Positions 12,588 through 24,319 of a DNA stretch of 64,000 nt are shown in pieces (position 1 is the stretch's first letter; every line of letters starts with the position of its first letter). The notes under the pieces are model-generated. The model was not told where the DNA came from, did no database searches, and worked only from the letters and a program-made list of their open reading frames with translations. The translations under genes and the position numbers were made by a program. The stretch lies in NCBI RefSeq assembly GCF_900005765.1, contig NC_041688.1:591341-655340 (forward strand), read 5' to 3'. This stretch comes from Plasmodium relictum. Taxonomy: Eukaryota; Apicomplexa; Aconoidasida; Haemosporida; Plasmodiidae.

Positions 12588-15294
12588 TTAACTTATACTC
12601 TGATAAATCGGAAAATTTCCTATTATTTTATTAAGTATAGGTTTATTCTTAAACAATTGTTTATTTTCATAATCTTCTTTGTTAACATAAGTAGTATATG
12701 GTGATTCTTCTTTGGTTGCGATTGTTAATGGTACATTTTTCTTTTGATCATTTATATCACTTGCATAAAAACTATTTTTGTTATAAATAATTTGTTCATT
12801 TTTATTATTATTAGAATAAATATCATAAAAATTATTATTATTTTTAATATTATATGCGTTTTTATCAATATATCTAGTATTTTTATTTTCATATTCTCCT
12901 AAGTATATATTTTTATTATTTTGCAGAGTATATTTAACATCACCTAAAAAAACTCCATTTTTATTTTTATTTTGGGGAAAATAAGTATTTTTGGATTCGA
13001 TAATATTTTTAGGTTTCTCTTTTTTTAATATATTTATGTCTATATTTTTTGGGATATTATTATCATTTTTAGATATAAAATAAGATTTATGTACTTGTTT
13101 AAAATTATTTGTATTAATATTGTTTTCATTTGCAAATACATGATTTTTATTTATATAATTCACGATATTACCTTCTTCTAAATTGTTAATAGATGAATTA
13201 CTATTTTTTTCATTTTTATTGTTATTTAATATTATAACATTCATAGAATTAATATCCTTTTGCAGAGAAGAAACATATTTATTGGCATCTTCATTTCTTA
13301 ATATTTTCATATAATTACTATTCAAATAAATATTTTTATTATTATGCTCATATTTTTTCTCATTATAAGTATTTTTTTCTAGGTCTTGTTTATTGAAATT
13401 GTATAGATTAGTATAATCCCATTTCTTTAAATTATTTTGATTATGTGGTACAAAAATTTCATTTTTTTCTTCTATATAAGGATCATAAATTTTTTGATTA
13501 AAATCGTTTTTCTCCTCTTTATTTGCTGAGTGGATACATTTATGATTGTATATAGGTTCATTAATAGGATGTTGTATATTGATATTTCTTTCAGCCTCAC
13601 TTAAAATATATACTTTACTAGTATGTCTCGTATTGTTATTTTCATTTGTTATTCGTACTATATTATTTGTATTCTTTAAATTGTATTTATTTTTTTCATT
13701 TATTTCAGTATGATTTGAGCTTTTATTATTTAATACTTTATCATTATTTATGTCTACATTTTCTTCTGATATTATATTTGAGTCATTTTCATTACTTCCT
13801 GCTATATAACAATTTTCTTTATTTAACTGATGTTCATTATTTATTTCATTCAATGTATTTTTATTTTCTCTTATTTTTAATTCGTCTTCTAATACATTAT
13901 TTATTTCTTGTCTTATTTTTGCAAAATCTCTTAAAGAATTTGGGCATAACGATTCTTTCAATATGTCGTTTCTTAATTTTGCTGCTAAATCACAATCAAA
14001 ACCACATTCTTCTAAATCCTTTTTGTCTACATTTTCCCTAGCCATAAAACAATTATATTCTCTTTCTAATTTAATCATTTTTGAAAGGATATCTAATTTT
14101 TCCCTCTTCACTTTATTCATTCCTCTTGTCCTAACACCTTTATATCCTTCAATAATTGTTTCCATTATCTCTTTGTCTACTGCTTTTGATAACATTATTC
14201 TCAATTCTTCCTAAAATAACAAAAAAGAACCATCATAAATAAATAAATAAATATATATATATATATATATATAAACTAAGAAAAAAAAAAAAAAATAGAA
14301 ATAAATTAAATATTTGCATATTTATTTTCTTATTATTTATAAATATACTACATTTATGTAATAATTTAAATCTCTTGTAAAATTAGTGGTGCAATAAAAA
14401 TATAAATTGATTACCTTAACTTTTTGAGAAAAAATCTCATCTTCATATTCAAGCTCCTTTAGTTGGTTTAAGTATGCTGTGTTAAAAATATATATATTTT
14501 ATTGAAAGAAGAGAAAAAAAATAAAATGAAAAATAAAAGAGAACATAATAATAGAATAATTACATAGGGAATATATATATATATTTTCACCTTGTTGTTG
14601 TTCTATATATGGTTTCAATTTAACAAAAAATTCATCTACAAAAGAAATGGTTTTTTTAAAACTTTGATTCCATAATGTTTGAGGCTTAAAAGTACATTCC
14701 TTTTCTTCTTCTTCTTGTTTTCTAAAAATACGGAAAAACATGAACATATTTTTAAAAATAAAATTCATGTTAGTATAAATATATAAGTTCATATTCAATA
14801 TAATTTATTTTCATTAATTATATTGACGTATAATTTTGTTTTTTACTGTCTTTCTAAAGATGCTTTGAGCTGTTTATTCATTTCTTCTTTAATCGCTTTT
14901 TGATGTATAAGCTACAAATTAATATATAGAATATATATTACATAAAAAGTGTAAAATTACAATATTTATAATGAAATGAAAAATATCAATGCTAAAATAG
15001 TATTTATTTAAAATTTTTTAAATTTAAAATAAAATTAAAAATTCTAAATTTAAATATGTTAAATTTTTAATAACTGTTTTATTATCAAAAGAAAATTTTT
15101 TTTTCTTTTTTTTTCACATAGTTAAGAAATCTTTTATATTTTTTTTTTAATATCTTACATTCCTCCATTTTTTTTCCCAAAGTATATCTTGCTTCTTTTT
15201 TCTAGTTTAAAAAATAAAAATAAAATTAAAATTTAGATTATTTCTATAATTTTTTTTACAATAATGGATTTTTTAATTACTTTAAAGAACTCAT
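12588..15294 (-). CDS. Conserved coiled-coil protein of unknown function, six exons
   Basis: Not recognised as a named family. Exons are 15281-15294 (only 14 nt, MSSLK), 15159-15201, 14847-14911, 14591-14721, 14415-14476 and 12588-14210; they total 1938 nt and all phases close, giving 645 residues. The first ~220 residues are charged and helical, with an ECTFKPQTLWNQSF segment and a conserved-looking basic stretch GYKGVRTRGMNK followed by a helix with Cys/Phe (EECGFDCDLAAKLRNDIL). The remaining ~420 residues are Asn/Lys low complexity. TFKP-type segments occur in cytoskeletal and flagellar coiled-coil proteins of protists, but that is only suggestive. In P. falciparum a conserved protein of unknown function sits between the PI3K and the transporter, from memory. 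Confidence 0.75.
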
Positions 15295-17693
15295 TTTTAA
15301 ATCAAATATTATTAATTAAAAAGGAATATAATGCGTATTTTTATTATAATATAAATTTTTTTTTTTGATTCCCCTTTATTATATATTAAATATCTTTTAT
15401 TTTTATTAAAAATCTTAGTAGTTTTTTGTCTTTTTCTTTTTTTTAATTTAAAAAAAAAAAGTTACAAAAAAAATCTTGAAAATGAGATCTTATGATGTTT
15501 CTTTAAAAATGTAAATAATAGACTGAATACATTAATAATTAAAAAAAAAAATACAAATATGAAAATACAAATTTAAATGAATATATTTATATGCAAAGAA
15601 TGGAAAGAAGTAAATTACAAAAAAAAGAAAAGAAAGAAAGAAAAAAAAAGATATAAATAAATAAAAAGCAAAACAAAACAAAATAAAACAAAAAAAAAAA
15701 AAATAAATAAGCTTCTTTCAGTAACGAATTTACTAAAAAAATAAATAAAAAGTAAAAAACATATTTTTTTTTTTTTTTGAGGGTAGCTTAAATCTTATAA
15801 AACAATTCAAAAAATAAAGATATTATTATATTTCTTTTTAATTTTTAAGAATATACCTTTTTTTAATTATAATGTTTCTATATAAATTTTGTTTATTTAG
15901 TTGTGTAAATTAAAAGAAATTACTGTTTTCACCATATGCATCTAATAATACTAATGGTTTTTTTTTTTTTTTTTTAATAGAATTTGCATTATTTTTTTTT
16001 TTTTTAAATGAAACTGAAATATCACAGAAACACACGTGCACTCATGTATTGAGACATTAAAAGTGTAAAAATTAGATTTACACTTTTTTTATTTTATTGT
16101 AGAAAAAGAGAAAACATGTCTTTATTTATCATATGAACAACGATATAGCTTGTTTTTTTTTTTTTTTAACTTTTAAGTATTGTAATTATTTTTTTTTTTT
16201 TTTAGTGTAGAAAATACAAGTATGTTTTTTTCAAAAATTATTTCTCACATACAAGTATTTAAAAAATGAAGTAAGGGATTTAAATTTTATTTGTGTGCAT
16301 AATAATGCATAGTTAATATATAAATTTAAAAGAAAAAAAAAAACATGGCATTTTTACATTTAATTGGATAACTGCCACTAATTTTATTTTTTTTTTTTGT
16401 GTGAAAATTTATAGTAATATATGTATTTCTTTAGAATGCACACAATATTTTTTCATCCTAATTTTTTTTGTTTTTGTTCTAAATAGTTACCTTTACTAGA
16501 AATATAATTTTATTTTTGTAAAAGTGATTCATTTTATATATATATATTTTATTTTATTTTATTATTTTTTCCTTTTTCTAAAATTCTTTTAATTTCTCAT
16601 TAAATTACAATTTTAATTAGAATGTTTGACTTTAACTATATATTTTTTTTTATTTCAGCTGTATGGGTTCATATATTTTATATGTATCATTGATAATTGT
16701 AATAGAATTTCTTTAAAATGTGCATGTTTTATTTTCTATTGTATCTTTGAACTTAAAACATTTTAAAAATATTTTTACATGAAAAATATATTTATATAAT
16801 TTTTATATACTAAATAATTCTATTAATATATTTATTATAAATTATGAATCCTTTTATGTTTTCTATCCATTTAGATAATGTAGGCAAGACTAAAATTTCT
16901 AAAAAGATATTCAGAATTTGCATAGAAAAAGCAATAATGTACATGTACGAACAAAAGGGATAAATTATAGTATTATATAAATAAATAAAATAAGATAAAC
17001 TATAAAATAAATAAATATATTTTTATATGATGGATGGTAATACATATGTTTTGCAAATAATACAATTGATAATTTCATTATATTCATTACTACATAAAAT
17101 AAAAAAAAATTAATTATAAATATTTCAAACATTGTAAATAATTTTATTTAAAGACGAAACTGATTTAATTTTATATATGTATTAAATAACAAAAATACTA
17201 AAAAAATTTTTATAATTTTTTTTATTAAAGAGACAGTAATATGTATATATAGAATAAAAAAAAAATGTATACATATATTTTTTTTTTTAAATATGTATAA
17301 CGAAAAAACGAAACACTTTTGGGGCCAAAACTTGTTATTAGAAATATATGTAATGTAAATTAAAAAATTGCAAACATTAAGAAAAAGATGAGAAAGAACA
17401 ATGAATAAATGTAAAAAGAAAAGTAAGTAAAGAAATAAAAATAAAATAAAGATGAGAAATAAACAATAAAAAAGTTGAAAATAAAGACCAAAAAAAAAAA
17501 AAAAAGGAAAAGAAAAAGAAAACGAATTCTTTTAAAATAAGATAGTAGTTGTGACAAAAGATAAAATATTTCTAATAAAAATATAAATTGTGTTGTACTT
17601 AAAAAATAAAATAAAATTCAAAATATATTTAAAGATAAAGAATATTATTATTATTCCAATTTAAACAAAATATATAAAAATAAAAAATACATA
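15295..17693. other. 2.4-kb intergenic region between two minus-strand genes
   Basis: It should hold the 3' UTR of the PI3-kinase and the promoter of the coiled-coil gene. Mostly homopolymer-rich. Things that stand out are the hairpin at 16059-16087, a CACGTGCAC stretch at about 16033-16041, and a short GC island TTTTGGGGCCAAAA at 17317-17330. No convincing coding exon; hydrophobic frames here are poly(T) by-products. Confidence 0.5.
16059..16087. other. Perfect 11-bp inverted repeat with 7-nt loop, followed by T-run
   Basis: AAAAGTGTAAA at 16059-16069 and its exact complement TTTACACTTTT at 16077-16087 flank AATTAGA. The T-run after it makes it look like a hairpin terminator on the plus strand, but nuclear Plasmodium transcription is not known to stop that way. 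Function unknown. Confidence 0.5.
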
Positions 17694-20600
17694 TCATTTC
17701 CAGTTTAAAGCCCATTCATGTAATTTGTCTACAACAACAGGAAATAATGTTTTAACTGATGCATTAATGACACTTAAGAAATATATTTCTGCTGCTTCAT
17801 CATTTAAATCAAGCCGAAATTTTTCTTGAACTTTTAAAACGCATAATTCAGGGCTTGCTTTCATATCTTTAAGTCCTGATTCGCACATAGAATCAAGTAA
17901 ACTTATTATAAGTTTTGAATGATATCTTAAATATTTATAACCTAGACAACATTTTTTTAAAAATTGCTCATAACCTATACTATGAGCTCCACCCATTGCT
18001 TCAATCATTTCTTTACATAATTTCATAGGAGGAGAAAATGGTTTTGGATCTTCTCCAAAAATGTAACCAAAATCAATATGAAAAAAACAACCATCTTTTG
18101 ATACCATTAAGTTATCTAAATGCCTATCTCCTATTCCTAATATATATGTTATCACACTATAACCCGCACAACTTGATATAAAATTTTCTAGTTTTTGTGC
18201 ATCAAATCCTAAGGGAGAATTAGGATCAGAACTGTTATCAATAAAATACTGTCTAATCTCTCCTTTATAATTTTTTTTTATTGAGGAAATAGATTCAGCG
18301 TAATCAACAAATTCAATAAAACCATCGTCAGTAGATAATGCCAAAACTTTGTAAAGAGTTAATTTTAAGTTTAATCCATACCTTTTCCATATGTTGTCAA
18401 TTATATATATTATTTGTATTACTAAATGATCCTGTCTTAAATCATCACCAGCTTTATAAATATATTTTTTTATTGATAATTCATATATCTCATTATATTT
18501 TTTTATACTTTTTTTTTTTTTCACACCTCTATTTTTAATGCAATTTTTATCGATATTCTTTTTTGTTTTATCCTCTTTTTCATTATTTTTATTAGTTTGC
18601 CCTTTTTTTTCCTCATCCTTTTTCTTTTCTTTATTTTCACAGTATTCACTATCTTCATCTTCACTACTTTCATTTTCATCATCAATGTCATATTTTTCTT
18701 CATTCTTTTCAACTTGTTTTTTAATTTTTTCTTTAACTTCATCTTCCTTTAAATCTTCTGTTTTACATGTTGTACTTTTATTATTTTTATTGAAGTTTGA
18801 ATTTTCATACTTCAATTTTTCATTTGTATTAGAAGAAAAATTGTTTTTTTTATTTGGTTCAACAGAAGAAAGACCATAATTTTTTAAATCAATTTTTTCT
18901 ATTTTCTTCTTTTTGTAAAAGATATTATTATTATTATACTTTATATTTTTAAAAAAGTAATCAAAATCTTTTGCATTGTCAAAAGAAGTGTATAAAGCTT
19001 TAATAAATTTAGAGTTATAAGAATTATATAATGAATAATTTTTTTTATTTTTTATATTTTTTTTTAAATATTTTTGTTTATTAATAATTAAATTGTGAGA
19101 ATGTTCATGATAAAGCTTTATTTTTTTTCTAACTAAGCAAGCTATAACAATAGGATATAAAGAAGAGCGTACTACGTATGATTGCTCTGGCAAAAAACTT
19201 AATAATTCTATATTTGGATCAACTGGCAAAATTAAAGGGGCATTAATTTTTTTTATTTTCTGTTTTTGAACAATGTTTATTGAATCATCTAATATTTCAA
19301 TATTATTATCTTCATCACTATAAGTGGTACTCAGAAAAAAATCGAAGTTATCATTAAATTGTAAAAAATTAGAAAAGAATGAATTATCTTTATTTTTTTC
19401 TATTTTTACATTTTTTGAATCATCAATATAATTAATTATGTTGCTTGATTCATTGCTAACATCGGAACTTAATCTTTGATTAACATCTTTTTTATATTGA
19501 AAAAAGTATATATCTTCATTTATGTCATAATTAATAGTTAGTTCATTATCTAAATAATAAATAGAATTACTGATGTTGCTTTTGTTATTATTAAACTCAA
19601 AATATTCCTTATCCTCAGTATTATTTTGATTATATGTTTCATAAGATTTATTTATGCTACTGTTATTATTATTTTCTAAGCAGAAAACAGATGAATTTTT
19701 ATCGGTATCTTCAAAATATTCTTTATGAATATCTTCATGAAAAGTATTTTTTTTAATTATTGCAGGTAAATAATTTTGTTTATAGTAATTTCCTTTTGGA
19801 AATTTTTTTTTTTTTTCTAAATTTAAATTCAATTCACATGAGATATTACTATTGGAAATTTTATTTTGGGAAGGACTCAAATGAGAAAAATCATAAATAT
19901 TGTTATCAGCTACAAATATGTTATTTTTAATAAAATCTTTAATATTTATATATCCGTAATTTTTCCTATAATAAAATAAGAAGTGCTTTAATTTTTTTGT
20001 TTTGTTTTGTATACGATCACTTTTATTTTTTGCGATCTTTGTTAAATATAGCAGCTGATTACGAAATCTATTTTGATTTTTTAAAATTTGTAAAATTTCC
20101 TTTTTTTTTTTTAAATCAGAATTCATTAGCTTATTAATAAATAATTTATGAACATACAAATATAAATTTCCTTTTAATTTATCTTTTGTTTCACTTAAAA
20201 GAAGCCAATGCAAATATATAGATAATTTTTTTGATTTAATACATTTATGTATTAATGTATTTATAAATAAATTGTCAATATTTTCATAATTCGAAATTCT
20301 TAAGCATTGTACTAACTGAAATAAATATAATTTTAATTGATCTTTTTTTGTGTTTTTTATAATATCAATAATATATTTTTTAATAACACTATGATGCATA
20401 TATGAATGAAATAATTCAAGACAATCCTCTAAACAAGGTTTCGGCCACTTATTTAATAAAATAATTGCTTCCTCTTCTTCATCTTTATTTTCCCAGTTTA
20501 CACATTTTAAAAATTTTCCTAAAGTTTCTTTTCTATTTAAAAGTTGAAAACGAAACTTCCATACACAATCTTTTTCATATTCATTCATTTTTATTAAAGG

Positions 20601-23567
20601 TATATTTAATATAGTACTTAATGTTTTTATTTCATTAATAGTAGGTGTTAACATTGATATATATTCAAACTTTTCCTTTGATAAAAAATCAAAGGGATAG
20701 TCATCATATCTGTTTTTATTTGTTATATTGATATTTTTACTTATACGATTTATATATTTGCTTATATGCTGAAAAATATCATTTAGTTTTTTTTCCTTTA
20801 TTTCCAGATTAGATATATCATTACTATTTTGAGAAAAAATTTCATTCGATTCTAATATATTGTCTATTTTTTCTGCTTTCTCTTTTTTCTCATTATTATC
20901 TTTATTATATATTTCATTAATTATGCCTATTTTATCTTTTTTATTTTCTTTAGTCATATAAATATTACTATAACAATTTTTATAATTTATAATTTCTTGA
21001 TTATGACTATTACTATAATTTATATTAGTTTCACTTTCACTTTTACTATTACTTATGTTATTATCATAATGCTTATTATAATTTTTATTACTTATATTTT
21101 CTTTCAATTCATAATTTTCTTCATTTTTTTCATTAATTCCTTTATTATCTTTTTGAATAATTTTTTTTTCAAGATTTTCTAACGATTTGACTGAACTTGT
21201 AAGTGCTTCTTTATTATTATAATTTTCTGAGTAATTATTTAATAAAATACAATTCTTGTCAATTTTTTTATTTATTACTTTATCACTTAACAAACTAATA
21301 TTATCTGTTTTTCCAACAAATTCGAATGAATTAAAAAACCAATCGTAATTGCTCGTTGAATTACTATTATATTTATAGTATTCATATTGATTATTACCAA
21401 TTGCATCAAAAATGTTTTCATGAAAAGTTGATAAATCATTTTTATTTTCATTATAATATATTGTATCTTTGTTAAAATTCATGAAATTAAAAATGATATA
21501 CCCAGCTATTTTTTTTTTTTTAATTATATTCCATTTTTTATATAAATTTATTATTTTTTTACATAATTTTAAACCATTATTATTATTATTACATTTATAT
21601 AGGTTATGATAAGGTTTTAAGGAATATGATTCTTTTTTATATTTTAAAAATATATTCTTCTTTAATTTTCTTTTATTATATTTTGTATTTTCTTTTTTCA
21701 TATTTATTAAAGCATAATTATTTAGTGAACAATCATTTTTGTCTATTAATTTATCATTTGAACTAATCATTTTTTTGCAATATAAATGATTAATTACAGC
21801 ATTACCATTTATAATTCTTTTATTGCATAAAGAGTATTTTCTTTTATAATTTTTAAAATCATTATCATTTGACTTATAGTTGTTTATATATTTATTTTTT
21901 GAATTTTTTTTAATATATGTCTTTTTATTACACTTGTAATTTTCTGGTAAAGAGTTTTTTAAAGAGGATATTAAATTTTCAATGTATTTACATTTTAACA
22001 AAACTTTATAAAAATTGTTATATTTAAAACTTTTTGAGGATGATTTTAGGGAATACTTATTTATACCCTTGTATTTTTTCTCACCATCGTTATCTATATT
22101 GCTGATTTGATTATTAAAAAGACTATTTTTATTAGTATTACCTCCCACAGTTTCTTTTTTACTATCATTATTTCTGTAATCGTTGAATTTTGCTGAAACA
22201 GAAGTAATTTGAATATCCTTAAATAATTTTTTAGTAGTATTAAGTTTTTCCATACTAAATAAATGTAAATCTAGTATTTTTTGATTATTAGATTTTAAGT
22301 AAGTATTCTTTTTCACCTTCTTATTTTTTTTATATATTTTAAGGTTGTCTATATTGTTAATTTTACGTAAGTATTTTCCTTTTCCTTTTTTTTTTTTTTT
22401 TTTGTTTTCGAAATTATATAATTTTATTAGATCATAGTAAATGCAATTTTTTTTTAAAAAATTATATATTTTTTTTTTTTTTTTCTTTAATGAATCATCA
22501 GAACTATAATAAATTTTATTTTTCAATGCATTCAGAATATGCTCTTTAATTTTTCCTTTTTTATTAATATGATATAATTTTCTTATTTGTATTCCTTGTT
22601 TTAATATACCATTCAATGAAAATAAACTACAGTAACTGTAATATGTTATTTTATCATTATTTACATCTTGGATAATGAAAAATATATAAGACTTTGCACA
22701 TAGCTGATTGTATTTTATAGGAAATTTAATACTTCTGTTTATTATAAATACATTATTAGAAATTTTTTTTTTTTTTTTTTTGCTTAACAGTGTTTTAAAT
22801 ATATCATATTTGTGTACTCTATCATTCATGTATTGATCATATTTTTCCTTTTTTTGTTTATGATTTTCTTTTACTTTGCTATTATCAACTTCAAACATTT
22901 CTATACTGTTTTTAAAATTATTTTTGCTGATACTATTCTTATCAGTACTATCTATTTGCTTAAAGTTTAACAATCCTTTATTATTATCATTTTCATTTAA
23001 CGATTCTTCATTAATTAAAACTGAGTTATTAGAATCAATTTTAATACTTAATTCACAATTTAAATTATTTAAAGTTGTATTACCTTTAGAAAAAATAAAA
23101 CTCCCTCCTTTTTTACCATTTTTTTTATCTTTTTTTTTTTTTCCCTTATTAATACATTTTAATCTAACGGGATAACTAAAAAATTCATTGTTAATAAGTA
23201 AATAACTTGTTATCTGAAAGTTATTTGTATTACTTTTTTTAATATTACTGCTTTTACTTTTTTTTTTTATATTTGTTGTTTTTTCGTTACCATTTTTGTT
23301 ATTAGTTATTTTTATCTTCATGTATTTTCTTTGATCTATGTTTTCTTGTATTGCTAGAACTTTAATTTTTTTCTTTCTTTTCTCATAATAAATATATTTT
23401 TTTAAATTATTTATTTTCCTTATTAATTTTGTTTTATCATTATTAGAATTTTCATCATTTAAAAGATTATTATATTCATTTTCAAAACATATAAAAAATC
23501 CTATATTTAATATAAAATAATAATCGACATCTATTATATTTGCATCATTTATTTTACTCAAATTCAT
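17694..23567 (-). CDS. PI3K: Phosphatidylinositol 3-kinase, Vps34 type
   Basis: Makes phosphatidylinositol 3-phosphate on endosomal, food-vacuole and apicoplast-associated membranes (known for the Plasmodium family). A single exon of 1957 residues. A C2-like region begins near 275-340 and, after a long Asn/Lys insert, seems to resume near 680-700 (KKIAGYIIFNFMNF). The PIK helical domain is at about 970-1170 (LTPTINEIKTLSTILNIPL; LLNKWPKPCLEDCLELFHSY). The kinase N-lobe starts near 1445 (PLILPVDPNIELLSFLPEQS). A highly acidic low-complexity insert separates it from YKAGDDLRQD near 1704. The catalytic loop GIGDRHLDNLMV (about 1807) and HIDFGYIFGE (about 1829) are intact. The C-terminus LHEWALNWK is the usual Vps34-type tail. 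It is far longer than yeast Vps34 (about 875) because of inserts; P. falciparum PI3K is similarly enlarged. It is the parasite's only PI3K in known genomes. Confidence 0.95.
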   Translation of the reverse strand: MNLSKINDANIIDVDYYFILNIGFFICFENEYNNLLNDENSNNDKTKLIRKINNLKKYIYYEKRKKKIKVLAIQENIDQRKYMKIKITNNKNGNEKTTNIKKKSKSSNIKKSNTNNFQITSYLLINNEFFSYPVRLKCINKGKKKKDKKNGKKGGSFIFSKGNTTLNNLNCELSIKIDSNNSVLINEESLNENDNNKGLLNFKQIDSTDKNSISKNNFKNSIEMFEVDNSKVKENHKQKKEKYDQYMNDRVHKYDIFKTLLSKKKKKKISNNVFIINRSIKFPIKYNQLCAKSYIFFIIQDVNNDKITYYSYCSLFSLNGILKQGIQIRKLYHINKKGKIKEHILNALKNKIYYSSDDSLKKKKKKIYNFLKKNCIYYDLIKLYNFENKKKKKKGKGKYLRKINNIDNLKIYKKNKKVKKNTYLKSNNQKILDLHLFSMEKLNTTKKLFKDIQITSVSAKFNDYRNNDSKKETVGGNTNKNSLFNNQISNIDNDGEKKYKGINKYSLKSSSKSFKYNNFYKVLLKCKYIENLISSLKNSLPENYKCNKKTYIKKNSKNKYINNYKSNDNDFKNYKRKYSLCNKRIINGNAVINHLYCKKMISSNDKLIDKNDCSLNNYALINMKKENTKYNKRKLKKNIFLKYKKESYSLKPYHNLYKCNNNNNGLKLCKKIINLYKKWNIIKKKKIAGYIIFNFMNFNKDTIYYNENKNDLSTFHENIFDAIGNNQYEYYKYNSNSTSNYDWFFNSFEFVGKTDNISLLSDKVINKKIDKNCILLNNYSENYNNKEALTSSVKSLENLEKKIIQKDNKGINEKNEENYELKENISNKNYNKHYDNNISNSKSESETNINYSNSHNQEIINYKNCYSNIYMTKENKKDKIGIINEIYNKDNNEKKEKAEKIDNILESNEIFSQNSNDISNLEIKEKKLNDIFQHISKYINRISKNINITNKNRYDDYPFDFLSKEKFEYISMLTPTINEIKTLSTILNIPLIKMNEYEKDCVWKFRFQLLNRKETLGKFLKCVNWENKDEEEEAIILLNKWPKPCLEDCLELFHSYMHHSVIKKYIIDIIKNTKKDQLKLYLFQLVQCLRISNYENIDNLFINTLIHKCIKSKKLSIYLHWLLLSETKDKLKGNLYLYVHKLFINKLMNSDLKKKKEILQILKNQNRFRNQLLYLTKIAKNKSDRIQNKTKKLKHFLFYYRKNYGYINIKDFIKNNIFVADNNIYDFSHLSPSQNKISNSNISCELNLNLEKKKKFPKGNYYKQNYLPAIIKKNTFHEDIHKEYFEDTDKNSSVFCLENNNNSSINKSYETYNQNNTEDKEYFEFNNNKSNISNSIYYLDNELTINYDINEDIYFFQYKKDVNQRLSSDVSNESSNIINYIDDSKNVKIEKNKDNSFFSNFLQFNDNFDFFLSTTYSDEDNNIEILDDSINIVQKQKIKKINAPLILPVDPNIELLSFLPEQSYVVRSSLYPIVIACLVRKKIKLYHEHSHNLIINKQKYLKKNIKNKKNYSLYNSYNSKFIKALYTSFDNAKDFDYFFKNIKYNNNNIFYKKKKIEKIDLKNYGLSSVEPNKKNNFSSNTNEKLKYENSNFNKNNKSTTCKTEDLKEDEVKEKIKKQVEKNEEKYDIDDENESSEDEDSEYCENKEKKKDEEKKGQTNKNNEKEDKTKKNIDKNCIKNRGVKKKKSIKKYNEIYELSIKKYIYKAGDDLRQDHLVIQIIYIIDNIWKRYGLNLKLTLYKVLALSTDDGFIEFVDYAESISSIKKNYKGEIRQYFIDNSSDPNSPLGFDAQKLENFISSCAGYSVITYILGIGDRHLDNLMVSKDGCFFHIDFGYIFGEDPKPFSPPMKLCKEMIEAMGGAHSIGYEQFLKKCCLGYKYLRYHSKLIISLLDSMCESGLKDMKASPELCVLKVQEKFRLDLNDEAAEIYFLSVINASVKTLFPVVVDKLHEWALNWK

Positions 23568-23793
23568 TTTCTTAAGAAGGTTTTCTTTTTTTTCTATTTT
23601 TTATATGTATTTAGCTAATATGTAAAATATTCAAATTACAATTTTTTCATCTTAAAAAAAATATATATTTTTACCTCCTTTTATATTTTCCATGAATGAG
23701 ATGGTTAACATAAAAAAATAATATAAAAATGAATTAAAAATAAAATACTACAACATTTGAATAATTATTATAATTTTCTTATTTTTAATTATA

Positions 23794-23994
23794 TTAATCC
23801 GTATTATTATTATCACTACTATATATATAATTTTTTTCATTTAAACAAGAGAATTTTAATAATTCATTTTTTTTTACACATTTAAGGGTTTGACTTTTTT
23901 TTTTTTTATATATATTTAAATGCTTTTTGAATTTTCGACAATTTTTCTTTTTTTTTTTTTTGAGTTTATTAAAAAACTTTACTAAAACACGCAT
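23794..23994 (-). CDS. Short basic ORF upstream of PI3K: uORF or small gene
   Basis: 66 residues: a strongly basic first half with Lys runs, then a Cys-containing middle (LKCVKKNELLKFSCLNEK) and an acidic/Asn tail. It ends about 230 bp upstream of the PI3K start on the same strand, so it could be an upstream ORF in the PI3K leader, a tiny independent gene, or chance. I recognise no family. The second half is less homopolymeric than background, which is the only reason to list it. Confidence 0.25.
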   Translation of the reverse strand: MRVLVKFFNKLKKKKKKNCRKFKKHLNIYKKKKSQTLKCVKKNELLKFSCLNEKNYIYSSDNNNTD

Positions 23995-24319
23995 TTAATA
24001 AAAAAAAAATAAATAAAAATAAGAATAAATAATATACTGTTATATATTGCTAATAACTTCAAAAAAAAAATTTTAAGTGACTGAATTTATAATGAATGAC
24101 TATTATTATATATATATTTATACAATTAAATAACATAAACAAAAAATACGAATAAAATAATAATATAAATCATGATATTGATTTTAAAATAAAACTAATA
24201 AATAAACAAAAAAAAATAAAATATATATATTTTTTTTATAATTAAAGTCCCTTTTATAAATTAATTTTTCAACAATATTATTTTTCCTTTTTCTTCTGTT
24301 AATGCATAAATTCCACTTT

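Noticed and set aside
17360-17557. Minus-strand 65-codon hydrophobic frame
   Set aside because: Almost all Phe/Leu/Tyr from homopurine/pyrimidine background; no splice or family support.
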